The notes: generated by a model from the letters alone, not told the origin. A stretch of 45,553 nucleotides of DNA from Mycobacteriales bacterium (GCA_036497565.1 DASXJE010000090.1:1-45553); one strand, 5' to 3'; positions 26,436-37,187 are shown, numbered from the stretch's first letter. Numbers and translations are program-made.

Positions 26436-27407
26436 TCAGCTGGACGGGGTGGCCGCCGTGCGCGACGGCGCACGCAGCTCGCGGGGAAGGGCGAAGGTCA
26501 ATCGCTCGTCGGCCGCGCTGATCTCGTCGATCGCGTCGAAGCCCCGCTCGGCGAGCCACTCGAGCACCCCGGTGACCAGGACCTCCGGCACCGACGCGCC
26601 GCTGGTCACCCCGACCGTGCTTACGCCGTCGAGCCAGGCCGGGTCGATCTCGCCGGAGTGGTCGACGAGGTAGGACGACCGTGCGCCGGCTTCGAGGGCC
26701 ACCTCGACCAGTCGCACGGAGTTGGAGGAGTTCGCCGAGCCGACGACGATCACGACGTCGCAGTTCGCCGCCATCTGCTTGACCGCACTCTGCCGGTTCT
26801 GCGTCGCGTAGCAGATGTCGTCACTGGGTGGGGACTTCAACGCCGGGAACCGCTGCTGCAGCCGGGCCACCGTCTGCAGGGTCTCGTCGACCGAGAGGGT
26901 GGTCTGCGACAGCCACACCACACGCTCGGGGTCACGGACCTCGACGTTGTCGACGTCCTCGGCACTGTCGACGAGATGGATCCGGTCGGCAGCCTCCCCC
27001 ATCGTCCCGACGACCTCCTCGTGGCCGGCGTGGCCGATGAGCAGGATGTCGTAGTCGGCGGAGGCGAAGCGACGTACCTCGGCGTGCACCTTCGTCACGA
27101 GCGGGCAGGTCGCGTCGATCGTCTGCAGCTGCCGGCGCTCGGCCTCCTCGTGAACCGACGGGGCGACGCCGTGGGCCGAGAAGACCACGGTCGCGCCCTC
27201 GGGCACGTCGTCGGTCTCGTCGACGAAGATCGCCCCGCGACCTTCCAGCGAGGAGACGACGTGCTGGTTGTGCACGATCTGCTTGCGGACGTAGACGGGA
27301 GCGCCGTGCAGGTCCAGCGCACGCTCGACCGCGATAACCGCACGATCGACGCCCGCGCAGTACCCGCGAGGCTTGGCGAGCAGGACACGACGGGTCGGCG
27401 AGGTCAT
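26436..27407 (-). CDS. ispH: 4-hydroxy-3-methylbut-2-enyl diphosphate reductase (IspH)
   Basis: The last enzyme of the MEP isoprenoid pathway, making IPP and DMAPP from HMBPP; 323 residues. The three cluster-binding cysteines are C17 ([10 protein letters not shown]), C101 ([11 protein letters not shown]) and C199 ([11 protein letters not shown]). Family motifs HNQHVV and FSAHGV are present. The ATG at 27407 is chosen because the family starts just before the [14 protein letters not shown] motif; the open frame upstream has no family residues. TACCAT six bases before the ATG suggests a leaderless message. Confidence 0.96.
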   Translation of the reverse strand: MTSPTRRVLLAKPRGYCAGVDRAVIAVERALDLHGAPVYVRKQIVHNQHVVSSLEGRGAIFVDETDDVPEGATVVFSAHGVAPSVHEEAERRQLQTIDATCPLVTKVHAEVRRFASADYDILLIGHAGHEEVVGTMGEAADRIHLVDSAEDVDNVEVRDPERVVWLSQTTLSVDETLQTVARLQQRFPALKSPPSDDICYATQNRQSAVKQMAANCDVVIVVGSANSSNSVRLVEVALEAGARSSYLVDHSGEIDPAWLDGVSTVGVTSGASVPEVLVTGVLEWLAERGFDAIDEISAADERLTFALPRELRAPSRTAATPSS

Positions 27408-27413
27408 GCCCCG

Positions 27414-27419
27414 ATGGTA
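27414..27419 (-). promoter_or_regulatory. Candidate -10 box (TACCAT) for ispH
   Basis: TACCAT ends six bases before the ATG at 27407, with no ribosome binding site. A GC-rich imperfect hairpin (27431-27461) lies just upstream. Confidence 0.45.
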
Positions 27420-27505
27420 CGTGCGCGCGCCGTCGGCGCCCCCGGTGCGGGGGCCGCGACGGTACCTGACCCGACGCTCCGGCGGCGATGGTGCACCCTT
27501 GTCCC

Positions 27506-28081
27506 ATGAGCACCGCGATACCGACCCCGCTGCGTGCCGCGGCCGGCCTCGCCGCAGCGACCATCGACGAAGCACGGCGGCTTCCCGGTCAACTCGTCGC
27601 CCTGCCGGTCCTGGCGGTCAGCAGCGCCCTGCAGGTGTCCCTCAAGGCGCAGCAGCACTACGCCGACCTGGTGATCCGCGGCGACGCCCTGCTGAGCCAG
27701 CTGCAACCGGAACCGGCCGACCCACCCCCGTGGGCCCGGTTCGACGAGGACGAGGTGGCCGTCGGCGACTTCTCCGGCGAGGCCACCTTCCCGGCGACCG
27801 AAGACTTCCCCGCGACCGAGGACTTCCCGCCCACCGAAGACTTCCCGGTACCGGGCGCCACCGAGACGGTCACCCCGCCGGTCGCCGGCGCATCGGGCGG
27901 CTCCGACCCGGCGTTCCTTCCCGGTTACGACGACCTGCGGCTGGCCCAGCTGCGGGCCCGGCTGCGCCGGCTGTCCGCCGAGCAGGTCGAACAGCTGCTC
28001 GACTACGAGCGGCGGTATCAGGCCCGGCCGGCGTACCTGACGATGCTCGGCAACCGCCTCGACACGATCCGCTCCAGCTGA
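27506..28081 (+). CDS. Lipid-droplet-associated-type protein (Rv1109c-like) with TEDFP repeat
   Basis: A 191-residue protein. The N-terminal half ([20 protein letters not shown], then [18 protein letters not shown]) is an amphipathic stretch as in proteins annotated as lipid-droplet-associated in mycobacteria and rhodococci. The C-terminal part ([40 protein letters not shown]) is a helical domain. Between them FP(A/P)TED occurs three times in a row (residues 95-112). Position before xseA and divergent from ispH matches Rv1109c. The start is the second ATG (27506), since the first at 27488 adds an unlikely MVHPCP; neither has a clear ribosome site. Confidence 0.75.
   Translation: MSTAIPTPLRAAAGLAAATIDEARRLPGQLVALPVLAVSSALQVSLKAQQHYADLVIRGDALLSQLQPEPADPPPWARFDEDEVAVGDFSGEATFPATEDFPATEDFPPTEDFPVPGATETVTPPVAGASGGSDPAFLPGYDDLRLAQLRARLRRLSAEQVEQLLDYERRYQARPAYLTMLGNRLDTIRSS
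27788..27841 (+). repeat. Three 18-base coding repeats (FP-A/P-TED)
   Basis: Three consecutive 18-base units encode [12 protein letters not shown] and FPPTED, followed by a degenerate FPVPGATE. Synonymous differences between copies show that the duplication is not very recent. Confidence 0.75.
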
Positions 28082-28082
28082 C

Positions 28083-29309
28083 GTGGCCAACCCGACCACC
28101 GCCGAGGCACCGTGGCCGGTGCGCACCGTCGCCCGCAAGATCGCGGACTGGATCGCCCGCCTCGGTGAGGTGTGGGTCGAGGGGCAGGTGACGCAATTCA
28201 CCAACCGGCCCGGCACCCGCACGGTCTTCCTGACGCTGCGCGACCCCGCAGCTGAGGTCTCGCTCACCGTCACCTGCCCGCGCGAGGTGGCCGACGCGGT
28301 CGGCACGCTGCGCGACGGCGCCCGGGTGGTCGTGCGGGCCCGCCCCGACTTCTACCCTTCCCGCGGGACCCTGTCGCTGCGGGCCAGCGAGATCCGGCCG
28401 ATCGGGGTCGGCGAGCTGCTCGCCAGGCTGGAGCGGCTCAAGCGGGCGCTGGCCACCGAAGGACTCTTCGACCGGGACCGCAAGCGCGCGGTCCCGTTCC
28501 TTCCCCGGCAGGTGGGACTGATCACCGGCCGGGCCAGCGCCGCCGAGCGCGACGTCCGGGAGAACGCCGTACGACGGTGGCCGGCGGTCCGGTTCCGGAT
28601 CGAGAACGTCGCCGTGCAGGGCCCGGCCGCGGTGGCGCAGGTGATCGCGGCGATCCACCACCTCGACGCCGACCCCGAGGTCGACGTCATCGTCCTGGCG
28701 CGCGGCGGCGGGTCGGTGGAGGACCTGCTCCCGTTCAGCGACGAGGCGCTGTGCCGGGTGGTGGCCGCCGCCCGTACCCCGATCGTCAGCGCCATCGGGC
28801 ACGAGTCCGACACCCCGCTGGTCGACCTCGTCGCCGACCTGCGCGCATCCACGCCGACCGACGCCGGCAAGCGGGTCGTGCCGGCGGTCGCGGACGAACT
28901 CGCGGCGGTCGGCGAGCGCCGGGCCCGGTTGCGCCGCGCGATCGGGCACCGGCTCGACACGGAGGCCGAGCGGCTGCGCGCCATGCGGGCGCGGCCGGTG
29001 CTGGCCGACCCGGCGCACCTGATCGACGGGCGCCGGATCGATCTCGACGGGTTGCGGGACCGGGCCCGTCGTAGCCTCGGCCACCGGCTCGACGCGGCCG
29101 CCACCGACCTGATCCACACCCGGTCCCGGGTGCGCGCACTCAGCCCGGCGGCCACCCTCGACCGCGGCTATGCCGTCGTTCACGGCCCCGACGGCGCCGT
29201 GCTGCGCAGCGCCGGCGCTGTCGACCCCGGGGCGGCACTGTCCATCCGCCTCGCCGACGGCTCGCTCGACGCGACGGCCGGCCCGGCCCACACCGGGGCA
29301 ACCCCGTGA
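28083..29309 (+). CDS. xseA: Exodeoxyribonuclease VII large subunit
   Basis: A 408-residue large subunit. The N-terminal OB fold ([20 protein letters not shown]) binds single-stranded DNA; the catalytic part holds [34 protein letters not shown] and [20 protein letters not shown]. Exonuclease VII degrades single-stranded DNA from both ends. The GTG starts one base after the preceding stop, so it is in an operon with the lipid-droplet-type gene. Its stop overlaps xseB as GTGA. Confidence 0.96.
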   Translation: MANPTTAEAPWPVRTVARKIADWIARLGEVWVEGQVTQFTNRPGTRTVFLTLRDPAAEVSLTVTCPREVADAVGTLRDGARVVVRARPDFYPSRGTLSLRASEIRPIGVGELLARLERLKRALATEGLFDRDRKRAVPFLPRQVGLITGRASAAERDVRENAVRRWPAVRFRIENVAVQGPAAVAQVIAAIHHLDADPEVDVIVLARGGGSVEDLLPFSDEALCRVVAAARTPIVSAIGHESDTPLVDLVADLRASTPTDAGKRVVPAVADELAAVGERRARLRRAIGHRLDTEAERLRAMRARPVLADPAHLIDGRRIDLDGLRDRARRSLGHRLDAAATDLIHTRSRVRALSPAATLDRGYAVVHGPDGAVLRSAGAVDPGAALSIRLADGSLDATAGPAHTGATP

Positions 29310-29533
29310 CCGAGACCGGCCCGAGCTATGAGAAGGCCCGCGATGAGCTCGCCGACGTCGTACGCCGCCTCGAGTCCGGCGGGCTGACGCTCGAGGAGTC
29401 GCTGACCCTGTGGGAGCGCGGTGAGGAGCTCGCCGACATCTGCCAGCGCTGGCTGGACGGCGCCCGGGCGACCCTCGACGAGGCGCTGGCGAAGCGGGAC
29501 GGCGACCGCCCCGCCGACGCCGGCACGGATTAG
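29306..29533 (+). CDS. xseB: Exodeoxyribonuclease VII small subunit
   Basis: A 75-residue helical protein with the family motif [20 protein letters not shown], then [16 protein letters not shown]. It binds the helical arm of XseA. GTG start overlapping the xseA stop. Confidence 0.95.
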   Translation: MTETGPSYEKARDELADVVRRLESGGLTLEESLTLWERGEELADICQRWLDGARATLDEALAKRDGDRPADAGTD

Positions 29534-29538
29534 CCCGC

Positions 29539-30078
29539 TCAGCGCAGCGAGCCGGCCAGCGTCCGCTGTTCGGCGAGCGAGGCATTTCCGGTGATCATCA
29601 CGCCGATGCGGCCCAGCGTCGCCGCCAGCACGAGTTCGCCCCGGTCGGTGCGGTAGCGCGCCCAGGTCCGGCCGGCGATCGTGACCACCCCGGCCCGGGT
29701 GGGCGCACCCAGCTCGGCGCGGACCACCGCCGCCGCGGGACGACCGCTCTCGACGAGCCGGGCGAAGTTGCCGCCCGGGGTCAGGTAGCCGACGTCGACC
29801 GACGCGGCGGCCCGCCCGGGGGCGGCGGAGGCGACGTCACTGCTGGTCGACCGCCAGCCCTTGGCCAGGCCATGCGGGCTGGGGACGGCCGTCCGCAGCT
29901 GGCTGGCGACGTAGCCGAAGTCCGGCGCCGGGTTCACGGTCGGGGTGCTCGTCCGGTGCCCGGGCTGGAACACGACGACGAGGACGACGATGAGCACGGT
30001 CAGCGGCACCAGCGACCGGAACATGTTGACCACCGTCCGGCGGGCACCCGAGGACGCCGGCCGCACCTGCTCACTCAC
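29539..30078 (-). CDS. DUF4245 membrane-anchored protein
   Basis: A 179-residue protein with one N-terminal span ([20 protein letters not shown]) and an extracytoplasmic domain ([51 protein letters not shown]) typical of DUF4245. It is divergent from glpX, as is Rv1100 in mycobacteria. Function unknown. The start may be GTG at 30078 or six codons earlier at 30096; both have G-rich stretches upstream. Confidence 0.82.
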   Translation of the reverse strand: MSEQVRPASSGARRTVVNMFRSLVPLTVLIVVLVVVFQPGHRTSTPTVNPAPDFGYVASQLRTAVPSPHGLAKGWRSTSSDVASAAPGRAAASVDVGYLTPGGNFARLVESGRPAAAVVRAELGAPTRAGVVTIAGRTWARYRTDRGELVLAATLGRIGVMITGNASLAEQRTLAGSLR

Positions 30079-30200
30079 CCCCTCATCCTCGCCCACCCCC
30101 TCCGCCGCCGTTCACCCGCGGTGACGGGTGTCGGCGGCCGCCGCCGGACTCTGCAAGGATCGAGGAGACCCCCCGCCGACGTGAGGCCACGGGAGTGACG

Positions 30201-31226
30201 ATGACCGAGGTACCTGCCGAGCTCGCCGTACGCCACGAAGCGCCCGACCGAAACCTCGCGTTGGAGCTGGTCCGGGCGACCGAAGCCGCCGCCATGGCCG
30301 CCGGCCGGTGGGTCGGCCGCGGCGACAAGAACGGCGGCGACGGCGCGGCCGTCGACGCGATGCGGGCCCTGATCGGCACGGTCGCCATGCGCGGCACCGT
30401 GGTCATCGGCGAGGGCGAGAAGGACGAAGCGCCGATGCTCTTCAACGGCGAGGAGGTCGGTGACGGCACCGGCGCCGAATGCGACGTCGCCGTCGACCCG
30501 ATCGACGGCACCACGCTGATGGCCAAGGGGATGCCCAATGCGGTGTCCGTCCTGGCGGTCGCCGAGCGGGGCACGATGTATGACCCGTCGGCGGTCTTCT
30601 ACATGGAAAAGCTGGCCACCGGCCCCGAGGCCGCCGATGTGGTCGACATCACCGCGCCGCCCGGGGAGAACATCCGGCGGGTCGCCAAGGCCAAGGGACT
30701 GGATGTCGAGGACGTCACCGTATGCGTCCTGGACCGGCCCCGGCACGAGGACCTCGTCCAGCAGGTTCGGGCCGCCGGTGCCCGGATCACCTTCATGTCC
30801 GACGGCGACGTGGCCGGGGCGATCATGGCGGCCCGGGAGACGACCGGGGTCGACCTGCTGCTCGGCATCGGCGGTACGCCGGAGGGCATCATCGCCGCGG
30901 CCGCGATGACCTGCCTCGGCGGCGTACTGCAGGGACGCCTCTGGCCGCGCGACGACGAGGAGCGGGCCAAGGCCATCGCCGCCGGCCACGACCTCGACCA
31001 GGTCCTGACGACCCGCGATCTCGTCCGCAGTGACAACGTGTTCTTCGTCGCCACCGGGATCACCGACGGCGAACTGCTGCAGGGCGTGCGCTACCGCCAC
31101 GGCGGCGCCCAGACCCACTCGATCGTGATGCGCTCGAAGAGCGGCACCATCCGGCTCATCGACAGCTCCCACTCGCTGACCAAGCTGCGGGCCTACAGCG
31201 CGGTCGACTTCGACCGGCACGGCTGA
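30201..31226 (+). CDS. glpX: Fructose-1,6-bisphosphatase class II
   Basis: A 341-residue GlpX enzyme, which dephosphorylates fructose 1,6-bisphosphate in gluconeogenesis. Family motifs are [34 protein letters not shown] and [14 protein letters not shown], with acidic metal ligands. The ATG at 30201 has GGGAG six bases upstream; a GTG at 30195 is too close to that site. In this block it is probably the only FBPase, as in mycobacteria, though that cannot be shown here. Confidence 0.96.
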   Translation: MTEVPAELAVRHEAPDRNLALELVRATEAAAMAAGRWVGRGDKNGGDGAAVDAMRALIGTVAMRGTVVIGEGEKDEAPMLFNGEEVGDGTGAECDVAVDPIDGTTLMAKGMPNAVSVLAVAERGTMYDPSAVFYMEKLATGPEAADVVDITAPPGENIRRVAKAKGLDVEDVTVCVLDRPRHEDLVQQVRAAGARITFMSDGDVAGAIMAARETTGVDLLLGIGGTPEGIIAAAAMTCLGGVLQGRLWPRDDEERAKAIAAGHDLDQVLTTRDLVRSDNVFFVATGITDGELLQGVRYRHGGAQTHSIVMRSKSGTIRLIDSSHSLTKLRAYSAVDFDRHG

Positions 31227-31243
31227 ACCCCGGCCGGGCTGGC

Positions 31244-31249
31244 TAGCAT
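31244..31249 (+). promoter_or_regulatory. Candidate -10 box (TAGCAT) for fumC
   Basis: TAGCAT lies between glpX and fumC and would give a leader of about 37 bases that includes the GAGGAG site before the GTG at 31294. Confidence 0.4.
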
Positions 31250-31293
31250 CGGCGGAGAGTAACCAACAGCCCCCACACGCCGAGGAGTGGACA

Positions 31294-32694
31294 GTGTCCG
31301 ACCCGGAGTTCCGCATCGAGCACGACTCCATGGGCGATGTCCGGGTGCCGGCGACGGCGAAATGGCGGGCACAGACCCAGCGGGCGGTGGAGAACTTCCC
31401 CGTATCCGGGTTGTCGATCGACGCCGCGCTGATCTCGGCGCTGGCGCAGATCAAGGGAGCGTCGGTGCGGGTCCGGGCCGAGCTGGGCCTGATCGACCCG
31501 ACCCTCGCCCAGGCGATCGCCGACGCGGCTGACGACGTCGTCACCGGAGCATGGGACGAGCACTTCCCGATCGACGTCTTCCAGACCGGATCCGGCACCA
31601 GCTCGAACATGAACGCCAACGAGGTGCTGGCCACGCTCGCCGCCGAGCGCCTCGAGACGGCGGTCCACCCCAACGACGACGTCAACGCGCCGCTCTCCTC
31701 CAACGACCAGTTCCCGTCCGCCATCCACCTCGCCGCGACCGAGGGGATCGTGCGCAGCCTGATCCCGTCGCTGGACCACCTCGCCGAGACGCTGGAGGCG
31801 AAGGCCCGGGAGTTCGCGGGCGTGGTCAAGGCGGGCCGCACCCACCTGATGGATGCGACCCCGGTCACCCTCGGCCAGGAGTTCGGCGGCTACGCGGCGG
31901 CGATGCGCATGGGCGTCGAACGCCTGCAGTCCGTGCTCCCCCGGGTCGGCGAGCTCCCGCTCGGAGGTACGGCGGTGGGCACCGGCATCAACGCCCCGGC
32001 CGGCTTCGGCGGCCGCGTGGTCCTCCGGCTCGCCCAGAACCTCGACCTGCCGCTGTCCGAGGCCCGCGACCACTTCGAGGCGCAGGGCGGCATGGACGCC
32101 CTGGTCGAAGCCAGCGGCGTACTCCGCACGATCGCGGTCGGCCTCAACAAGATCGCCAACGACATCCGCTGGATGTCCTCCGGGCCGCGCACCGGGCTGG
32201 CCGAGATCCACCTGCCCGACCTGCAGCCGGGTTCGTCGATCATGCCCGGGAAGGTCAACCCGGTCATTCCCGAGGCGGTCTGCCAGGTGGTCGCCCAGGT
32301 GATCGGCAACGACGCCGCGGTCGCCTTCGGCGGATCGGCGGGCAACCTCGAGCTCAACGTCATGCTGCCGGTGATCGCGCGCAACCTGCTCGAGTCGATC
32401 CGGCTGCTCGCCAACATCTCGCGGCTGCTCGCGGACCGGACCGTCGCGGGCATCACCGCCGACGTCGACCGCTGCCGGACCTACGCGGAGTCCTCCCCGT
32501 CCATCGTCACCCCGCTGACCCACTACATCGGCTACGACGAGGCGGCCAAGGTCGCCAAGCAGTCGCTGGCCGAGCAGAGGACGATCCGGCAGGTCGTCCT
32601 CGACCGTGGATACCTCGACCGCGGCGAGCTGACCAAGGAACAGCTCGACGCCGCGCTCGATGTCCTGGCGATGACCCGGCCGATCCAGGACTGA
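31294..32694 (+). CDS. fumC: Fumarate hydratase class II
   Basis: A 466-residue homotetrameric, oxygen-stable fumarase converting fumarate and malate. Motifs: [36 protein letters not shown] and the superfamily signature [15 protein letters not shown]. It complements the Sdh complex earlier in the window. GTG start with GAGGAG eight bases upstream. Confidence 0.97.
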   Translation: MSDPEFRIEHDSMGDVRVPATAKWRAQTQRAVENFPVSGLSIDAALISALAQIKGASVRVRAELGLIDPTLAQAIADAADDVVTGAWDEHFPIDVFQTGSGTSSNMNANEVLATLAAERLETAVHPNDDVNAPLSSNDQFPSAIHLAATEGIVRSLIPSLDHLAETLEAKAREFAGVVKAGRTHLMDATPVTLGQEFGGYAAAMRMGVERLQSVLPRVGELPLGGTAVGTGINAPAGFGGRVVLRLAQNLDLPLSEARDHFEAQGGMDALVEASGVLRTIAVGLNKIANDIRWMSSGPRTGLAEIHLPDLQPGSSIMPGKVNPVIPEAVCQVVAQVIGNDAAVAFGGSAGNLELNVMLPVIARNLLESIRLLANISRLLADRTVAGITADVDRCRTYAESSPSIVTPLTHYIGYDEAAKVAKQSLAEQRTIRQVVLDRGYLDRGELTKEQLDAALDVLAMTRPIQD

Positions 32695-32740
32695 TCACAG
32701 CAGGAACGGACACAAGGCACCACGACCGAGGGGACTACTC

Positions 32741-33271
32741 ATGGGTGACTTTCTGACCGACGTCCAGACCCTGCGCGCCCGGGCCCGCGAGGAGATCGAG
32801 AAGGGCCCGGTCACCGCCAACTACGGCGCGGACCTCGAGCGGGTCCTGTCGGTGCTGCAGGACGCGCTCGCCACCGAACTGGTCTGCGTGCTGCGCTACA
32901 AGCAGCACTACTACGCGGCGACCGGCCTCAACGCCGAACCGGTCGCTGCGGAGTTCCTGCAGCACGCCGGCGAGGAACAGAACCACGCCGACCAGCTCTG
33001 CGAACGGATCAACCAGCTGGGCGGGGTGCCGGACCTCAACCCGGACACGCTCACCTCGCGGTCGCACTCGGAGTATCAGACCGCCGAGGCACTGCTCGAC
33101 ATGGTCAAGGAGAATCTGGTCGCCGAGCGGGTGGCGATCGCGTCCTACACCGAGATCATCGGCTGGCTCGGGGATGGCGACCCGACGACCCGGCGGGTCT
33201 TCGAGGGCCTCCTCGCGACCGAGGAGGAGCACGCCGAGGACATGCTCGGCTTCCTGCAGAACATGACCTGA
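32741..33271 (+). CDS. Ferritin-like (bacterioferritin/Dps-type) protein
   Basis: A 176-residue four-helix protein. Candidate diiron ligands follow the ferritin-like pattern: E46, E79 and H82 (HAGEEQNHADQL), E129 (NLVAERVAIASY), and E162 or E163 with H164 (ATEEEHAEDM). It could store iron or remove peroxide; whether it forms a 12- or 24-subunit shell cannot be read from sequence. GAGGGG precedes the ATG. Confidence 0.85.
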   Translation: MGDFLTDVQTLRARAREEIEKGPVTANYGADLERVLSVLQDALATELVCVLRYKQHYYAATGLNAEPVAAEFLQHAGEEQNHADQLCERINQLGGVPDLNPDTLTSRSHSEYQTAEALLDMVKENLVAERVAIASYTEIIGWLGDGDPTTRRVFEGLLATEEEHAEDMLGFLQNMT

Positions 33272-33284
33272 GCGACGCCCGCGG

Positions 33285-34580
33285 TTACAGCGGGAGATCC
33301 TCCAGCATCTCGGTGACCAGCGCCGCGATCGGAGACCGCTCCGAGCGGGTCAGGGTCACGTGGGCGAACAACGGGTGGCCCTTGAGCGCCTCGATCACCG
33401 CGGCCACCCCGTCGTGCCGGCCGACCCGCAGGTTGTCCCGCTGGGCGACGTCGTGGGTGAGCACGACCCGCGAGCCGGCGCCGATCCGGGACAGCACGGT
33501 CAGCAGCACTCCACGCTCGAGTGACTGCGCCTCGTCCACGACGACGAACGCGTCGTGCAGCGACCGGCCGCGGATGTGGGTCAGCGGGAGCACCTCGAGC
33601 ATGTTGCGGCCGAGCACCTCGTCGATCACGTCCTGGCCTACCAGCGCGCCGAGGGTGTCGAAGACCGCCTGCGCCCAGGGCGCCATCTTCTCGCCCTCGC
33701 TCCCGGGCAGGTAGCCGAGCTGCTGCCCGCCCACGGCGTAGAGCGGGCGGAAGACGATGACCCGCTTGTGCTGGCGGCGTTCGACGACGGTCTCCAGCCC
33801 CGCCGCGAGGGCCAGCGCCGACTTGCCGGTGCCGGCCCGGCCGCCCATCGACACGATGCCGACGGATGGGTCGAGGAGCAGGTCGAGCGCGATCCGCTGC
33901 TCGGCCGACCGTCCGTGTACGCCGAAGGCCTCCCGGTCGCCCCGGACCAGCGTCACCGCCTTGTCCGGGGTGACCCGGCCGAGTGCCGAGCCCTGCCCGG
34001 AGGCCAGCACCAGACCGGTGTGGCAGGGCAGCTCGGCGGCGCCCGCGATCTCGACCGCCTCGCCGGCGTAGAGCCGGTCGAGCTCAACCGGTGCCACGTC
34101 GACCTCGGCCATTCCGGTCCAGCCGGCATCGACCGCGAGATGGGCGCGGTACTCCTCGGCCGCGACCCCGACCGAGGCGGCCGTGACCCGCAGCGGCATG
34201 TCCTTGCTGACGAGGACCACGTCGCGGTCCTCGGCGGCGAGGTTCAGCGCGACCGCGAGGATCCGGGCGTCGTTGGTCTCGGTGCGGAACCCGGCCGGCA
34301 GCAGCGCCGGATCGCTGTGGTTGAGCTCCACGTGCAGCGTGCCTCGTCCGTCGGCCACCGGCACCGGCGCGTCGAGTCGACCGTGTCGCAGCCGCAGGTC
34401 GTCGAGCAGACGCAGCGCCTGCCGGGCGAACCAGCCCAGCTCCGGGTGGTGCCGCTTGCCTTCCAGCTCGCCGATCACCACGAGCGGAAGCACGACGTCG
34501 TGCTCGGCGAAGCGGTGCAGCGCGAACGGGTCGGACAGCAGGACACTGGTGTCCAGGACGTAGGTACGACGAGTTGGCAC
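33285..34580 (-). CDS. PhoH-like ATPase with N-terminal PIN domain (PhoH2 type)
   Basis: A 431-residue protein. Residues 1 to about 145 form a PIN ribonuclease domain ([40 protein letters not shown]). The PhoH domain follows, with Walker [10 protein letters not shown] (248-256) and Walker [10 protein letters not shown] (345-353). Mycobacterial PhoH2 couples RNA unwinding with cleavage. GTG start with GGAGGG upstream. The lone gene is convergent with the ferritin-like gene. Confidence 0.94.
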   Translation of the reverse strand: MPTRRTYVLDTSVLLSDPFALHRFAEHDVVLPLVVIGELEGKRHHPELGWFARQALRLLDDLRLRHGRLDAPVPVADGRGTLHVELNHSDPALLPAGFRTETNDARILAVALNLAAEDRDVVLVSKDMPLRVTAASVGVAAEEYRAHLAVDAGWTGMAEVDVAPVELDRLYAGEAVEIAGAAELPCHTGLVLASGQGSALGRVTPDKAVTLVRGDREAFGVHGRSAEQRIALDLLLDPSVGIVSMGGRAGTGKSALALAAGLETVVERRQHKRVIVFRPLYAVGGQQLGYLPGSEGEKMAPWAQAVFDTLGALVGQDVIDEVLGRNMLEVLPLTHIRGRSLHDAFVVVDEAQSLERGVLLTVLSRIGAGSRVVLTHDVAQRDNLRVGRHDGVAAVIEALKGHPLFAHVTLTRSERSPIAALVTEMLEDLPL

Positions 34581-34692
34581 GGGCCCTCCCCCTGGCGCCC
34601 GGCTGTCGGATCCGGACCGCCGACCTTGACGCTATCGACGTGCACCGACGCCGGTCGGTCGCGACACGCCAGCCTGCGGGGGCCTGGTTGCG

Positions 34693-35202
34693 CTATCCCG
34701 CCGCCGAGGCCAGCGACACCCTGCGCAGGTAGGCAACCGTTCCGTCCTCGTCCACCAGCGCGCCACCTGCGCGTGGTCTGCGGCGGGCCACCAGCACCAC
34801 GCGGACGCCGACCTGGACGGACAAGGTGCGCGACACCGGGCCGGCCGGCACCGGCACCGGGCCGTCGGCGGTGGACAGGACGAGGCCGGACCGGGTGTCG
34901 CCCACGACCAGCCGGCCGGGAGTCACGCGGACCCGGCCGGTGCGCACCGCGCGATCCATCCGGGCCGGCGTCCGGGCCACCCGCCACAGCGGACCGATGA
35001 GCAGCAGGACCGGCAGCGCGATCGCCCACCACTGGGCGGACGGGTCGCCGGCGAACGCCAACCCCACTCCCGTCAGCAGCGCGACCACGGCGACGAACAC
35101 CGCCCGGTCGCGGACGATGGGGTAGAGCGTCGGCCACGCGGACGGCCAACGGTCGGGAAGCAGGACCGGCTCCGCGCCGATCGGCTCGCGATGCTCGATC
35201 AC
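34693..35202 (-). CDS. Unrecognised membrane protein coupled to the DUF885 gene
   Basis: A 169-residue protein. Two membrane spans (about 33-51, VFVAVVALLTGVGLAFAG, and 58-76, WAIALPVLLLIGPLWRVA) form a hairpin, followed by a strand-rich soluble domain (RVRVTPGRLVVGDTRSGLVL, RTLSVQVGVRVVLVARRRP). The layout resembles bacterial PH-domain membrane proteins, but I cannot assign a family. The GTG overlaps the DUF885 stop as GTGA, so the two are co-translated. Confidence 0.75.
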   Translation of the reverse strand: MIEHREPIGAEPVLLPDRWPSAWPTLYPIVRDRAVFVAVVALLTGVGLAFAGDPSAQWWAIALPVLLLIGPLWRVARTPARMDRAVRTGRVRVTPGRLVVGDTRSGLVLSTADGPVPVPAGPVSRTLSVQVGVRVVLVARRRPRAGGALVDEDGTVAYLRRVSLASAAG

Positions 35203-36398
35203 GGGCGAAGGTCGGCCGCCACCCGGGCCGGGGTGAGCGGTTCGTCGAGCAGCCGCCGGAACCTGTCGGTGACGGCCTCGCCGACCGGTCGGGCATCGAG
35301 CCAGGACGAGAGCAGCCGGTAGCCCTCGACGTAGGTCGAGGTGTAGGCGCGCCACAACGGGTGGGACAGGAACCGCAACATCTGCCGGGCCCGGTCGGCC
35401 GGGATCAGCAGCCACCGCTGCAGGTAGGCGACCACATCGTCGGAGCCGGCGCCACGGTCGTGCAGCATCAGCGCGGCATCCTGGCGTACGGCGTCGAGGC
35501 CGGCGGCCGCCGCCGCGACCCGCTCGGCGACCTCCCCGTCGACGACGAGCCCGAGGTCGCCGAAGATCTCCGCCGCCCACTTTCCCCACCCGTCCCCGAC
35601 GCTGACATGCACGCCGAGGTCGGCGAGTCCCTCGGCCATCAGGCATTCCGGGGTGTTGACGAGGAAGACGGTGTGCTCGACGTGACGGTCGCGCTCGACC
35701 AGGCCGCGTTCCTTGCGGCAGTGCTCGGTGTGGTGCCCGGGGTAGGACTCGTGCGCCACGAGGTGCGGAAGCTGCATCAGCCGGTGGGGCAGATCCGCGT
35801 TGATCGCGACCCGGGACTTGTAGTCCCCGAGGTAGTAGTTGAAGCCGCTCCACGGCTCGTCGGTGACGATCTGGTAGTCGACCGTCTCCTCCTCGGGGAG
35901 CCCGTAGGCCGCCCGGGCCCGGTCCCGCAACGCGCTGGACAGGGCGTGGACGGCGACACCGAGGCGCTCGGGCGGGCACTCCCCCCGGCGCCGGTAGTCC
36001 GCGTACCGGGCCGCCAGGTCGCCACTGCCCGGCAGAACGTCGTCAAGCGCGCGATGCGCCTCGGCGTAACGAGCCGGGTCGCCGGGTTCGGGTCGGACCT
36101 GGAAGTAGGCATCGACCTCATCGACGAACCCCACCTCCTCGCCGGCGAACCGGCGGGCGCTGCATTCCAGTCCGGCGAGCTGACCGGACAGGAACGCGAT
36201 GCGCTCGGCCGGCAACCCTGAGGTCGGCAGCTCGGCGAGCAGTTCGCGGGCCCGGCGGACGAGCGCGGTCGGCTCGGGCGGCGGTTCGTTCTCCACCTGC
36301 CTGCGCACCTCCGGTGCACCGGTATAGGCGTCGACGAAACCGCGTTCGAGCCGGTCGAAGCGCAGGCCGAGCGCGACGTACTCGCGGGCGACGTCCAT
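35199..36398 (-). CDS. DUF885 family putative metallopeptidase
   Basis: A 399-residue protein with the DUF885 zinc motif HESYPGHHTEH (216-226) and the downstream glutamate region ECLMAEGLADLG. These proteins are related to zinc carboxypeptidases; no signal peptide is present, so it would act in the cytoplasm. At about 400 residues it is shorter than the 550-600 common in the family, apparently lacking part of the N-terminal region. It starts 13 bases after uppS and overlaps the next gene. Confidence 0.82.
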   Translation of the reverse strand: MDVAREYVALGLRFDRLERGFVDAYTGAPEVRRQVENEPPPEPTALVRRARELLAELPTSGLPAERIAFLSGQLAGLECSARRFAGEEVGFVDEVDAYFQVRPEPGDPARYAEAHRALDDVLPGSGDLAARYADYRRRGECPPERLGVAVHALSSALRDRARAAYGLPEEETVDYQIVTDEPWSGFNYYLGDYKSRVAINADLPHRLMQLPHLVAHESYPGHHTEHCRKERGLVERDRHVEHTVFLVNTPECLMAEGLADLGVHVSVGDGWGKWAAEIFGDLGLVVDGEVAERVAAAAAGLDAVRQDAALMLHDRGAGSDDVVAYLQRWLLIPADRARQMLRFLSHPLWRAYTSTYVEGYRLLSSWLDARPVGEAVTDRFRRLLDEPLTPARVAADLRP

Positions 36399-36411
36399 GC
36401 CGGCCAGTCTG

Positions 36412-37179
36412 TCAGGCGCCGTAGCGGCGATGCCTGGCGGCGTAGTCGCGCAGGGCGCGCAGGAAATCGACCCGGCGGAAGTCCGGCCAGTAGGCGTCGC
36501 AGAAGTAGAACTCCGAGTGCGCGCTCTGCCACAGCAGGAACCCGGACAGCCGCTGCTCGCCGCTGGTGCGGATGACCAGGTCCGGATCGGGCTGCCCGCG
36601 GGTGTAGAGGTGCTCGGCGATGTGGTCGACGTCGAGGATCTCGGCGAGCTCCTCGATGGACGTGCCGAGCGATGCGTGCTCGTGCAGCAGCGACCGCACG
36701 GCGTCGGCGATCTCCCGCCGCCCGCCGTAGCCGACCGCGACGTTGACGCGGACTCCGGTCCGGCCCGACGTACGCTCGGTCGCGGCTTTGAGGACGGTGG
36801 CGGAGGGGGCAGGGAGCAGGTCGAGCGCGCCGACGACCGAGAGCTGCCACGTCTTGCCGGGCGCCGCCAGGTCGTCGACCACGTCCTCGATGATGCGCAG
36901 GAGCGGATCGAGCTCGTCGGTGGATCGGACCAGGTTGTCGGTGGACAGCAGCCAGAGCGTCACGACTCCGACGCCGGACTCGGCGCACCAGCCGAGCACT
37001 TCCTCGATCTTCTCCGCGCCGCGCCGGTAGCCCTGGCTCACATCGTCGCGGCCGGACGCGCGGGCCCATCGCCGGTTGCCGTCGAGGATCACCCCGACGT
37101 GCCCGGGGCGGGGCGCGCCCGCCAGTTGGTGCATGAGACGTCGTTCGTAGACCGAATACACGATGTCCGCGACGCTCAC
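36412..37179 (-). CDS. uppS: Short-chain cis-prenyltransferase (Z-farnesyl diphosphate synthase type)
   Basis: A 255-residue cis-prenyltransferase. The catalytic Asp is D33 in GVILDGNRRWAR; NVAVGYGGRREI and DLVIRTSGEQRLSGFLLWQS are family motifs. It resembles Rv1086, which makes Z,E-farnesyl diphosphate, more than the long-chain Rv2361c type, in sequence as I recall it and in its place beside a hemolysin III gene. The product would feed decaprenyl phosphate synthesis for cell-wall sugar carriers. The GTG start has a TAGTCT box eight bases upstream and no ribosome site. Confidence 0.92.
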   Translation of the reverse strand: MSVADIVYSVYERRLMHQLAGAPRPGHVGVILDGNRRWARASGRDDVSQGYRRGAEKIEEVLGWCAESGVGVVTLWLLSTDNLVRSTDELDPLLRIIEDVVDDLAAPGKTWQLSVVGALDLLPAPSATVLKAATERTSGRTGVRVNVAVGYGGRREIADAVRSLLHEHASLGTSIEELAEILDVDHIAEHLYTRGQPDPDLVIRTSGEQRLSGFLLWQSAHSEFYFCDAYWPDFRRVDFLRALRDYAARHRRYGA

Positions 37180-37187
37180 AGGCAGTG

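Noticed and set aside
27431-27461. Imperfect hairpin upstream of ispH
   Set aside because: It has a two-base internal mismatch and would lie upstream of the leaderless transcript start, so an RNA role is unlikely; kept only as a note.
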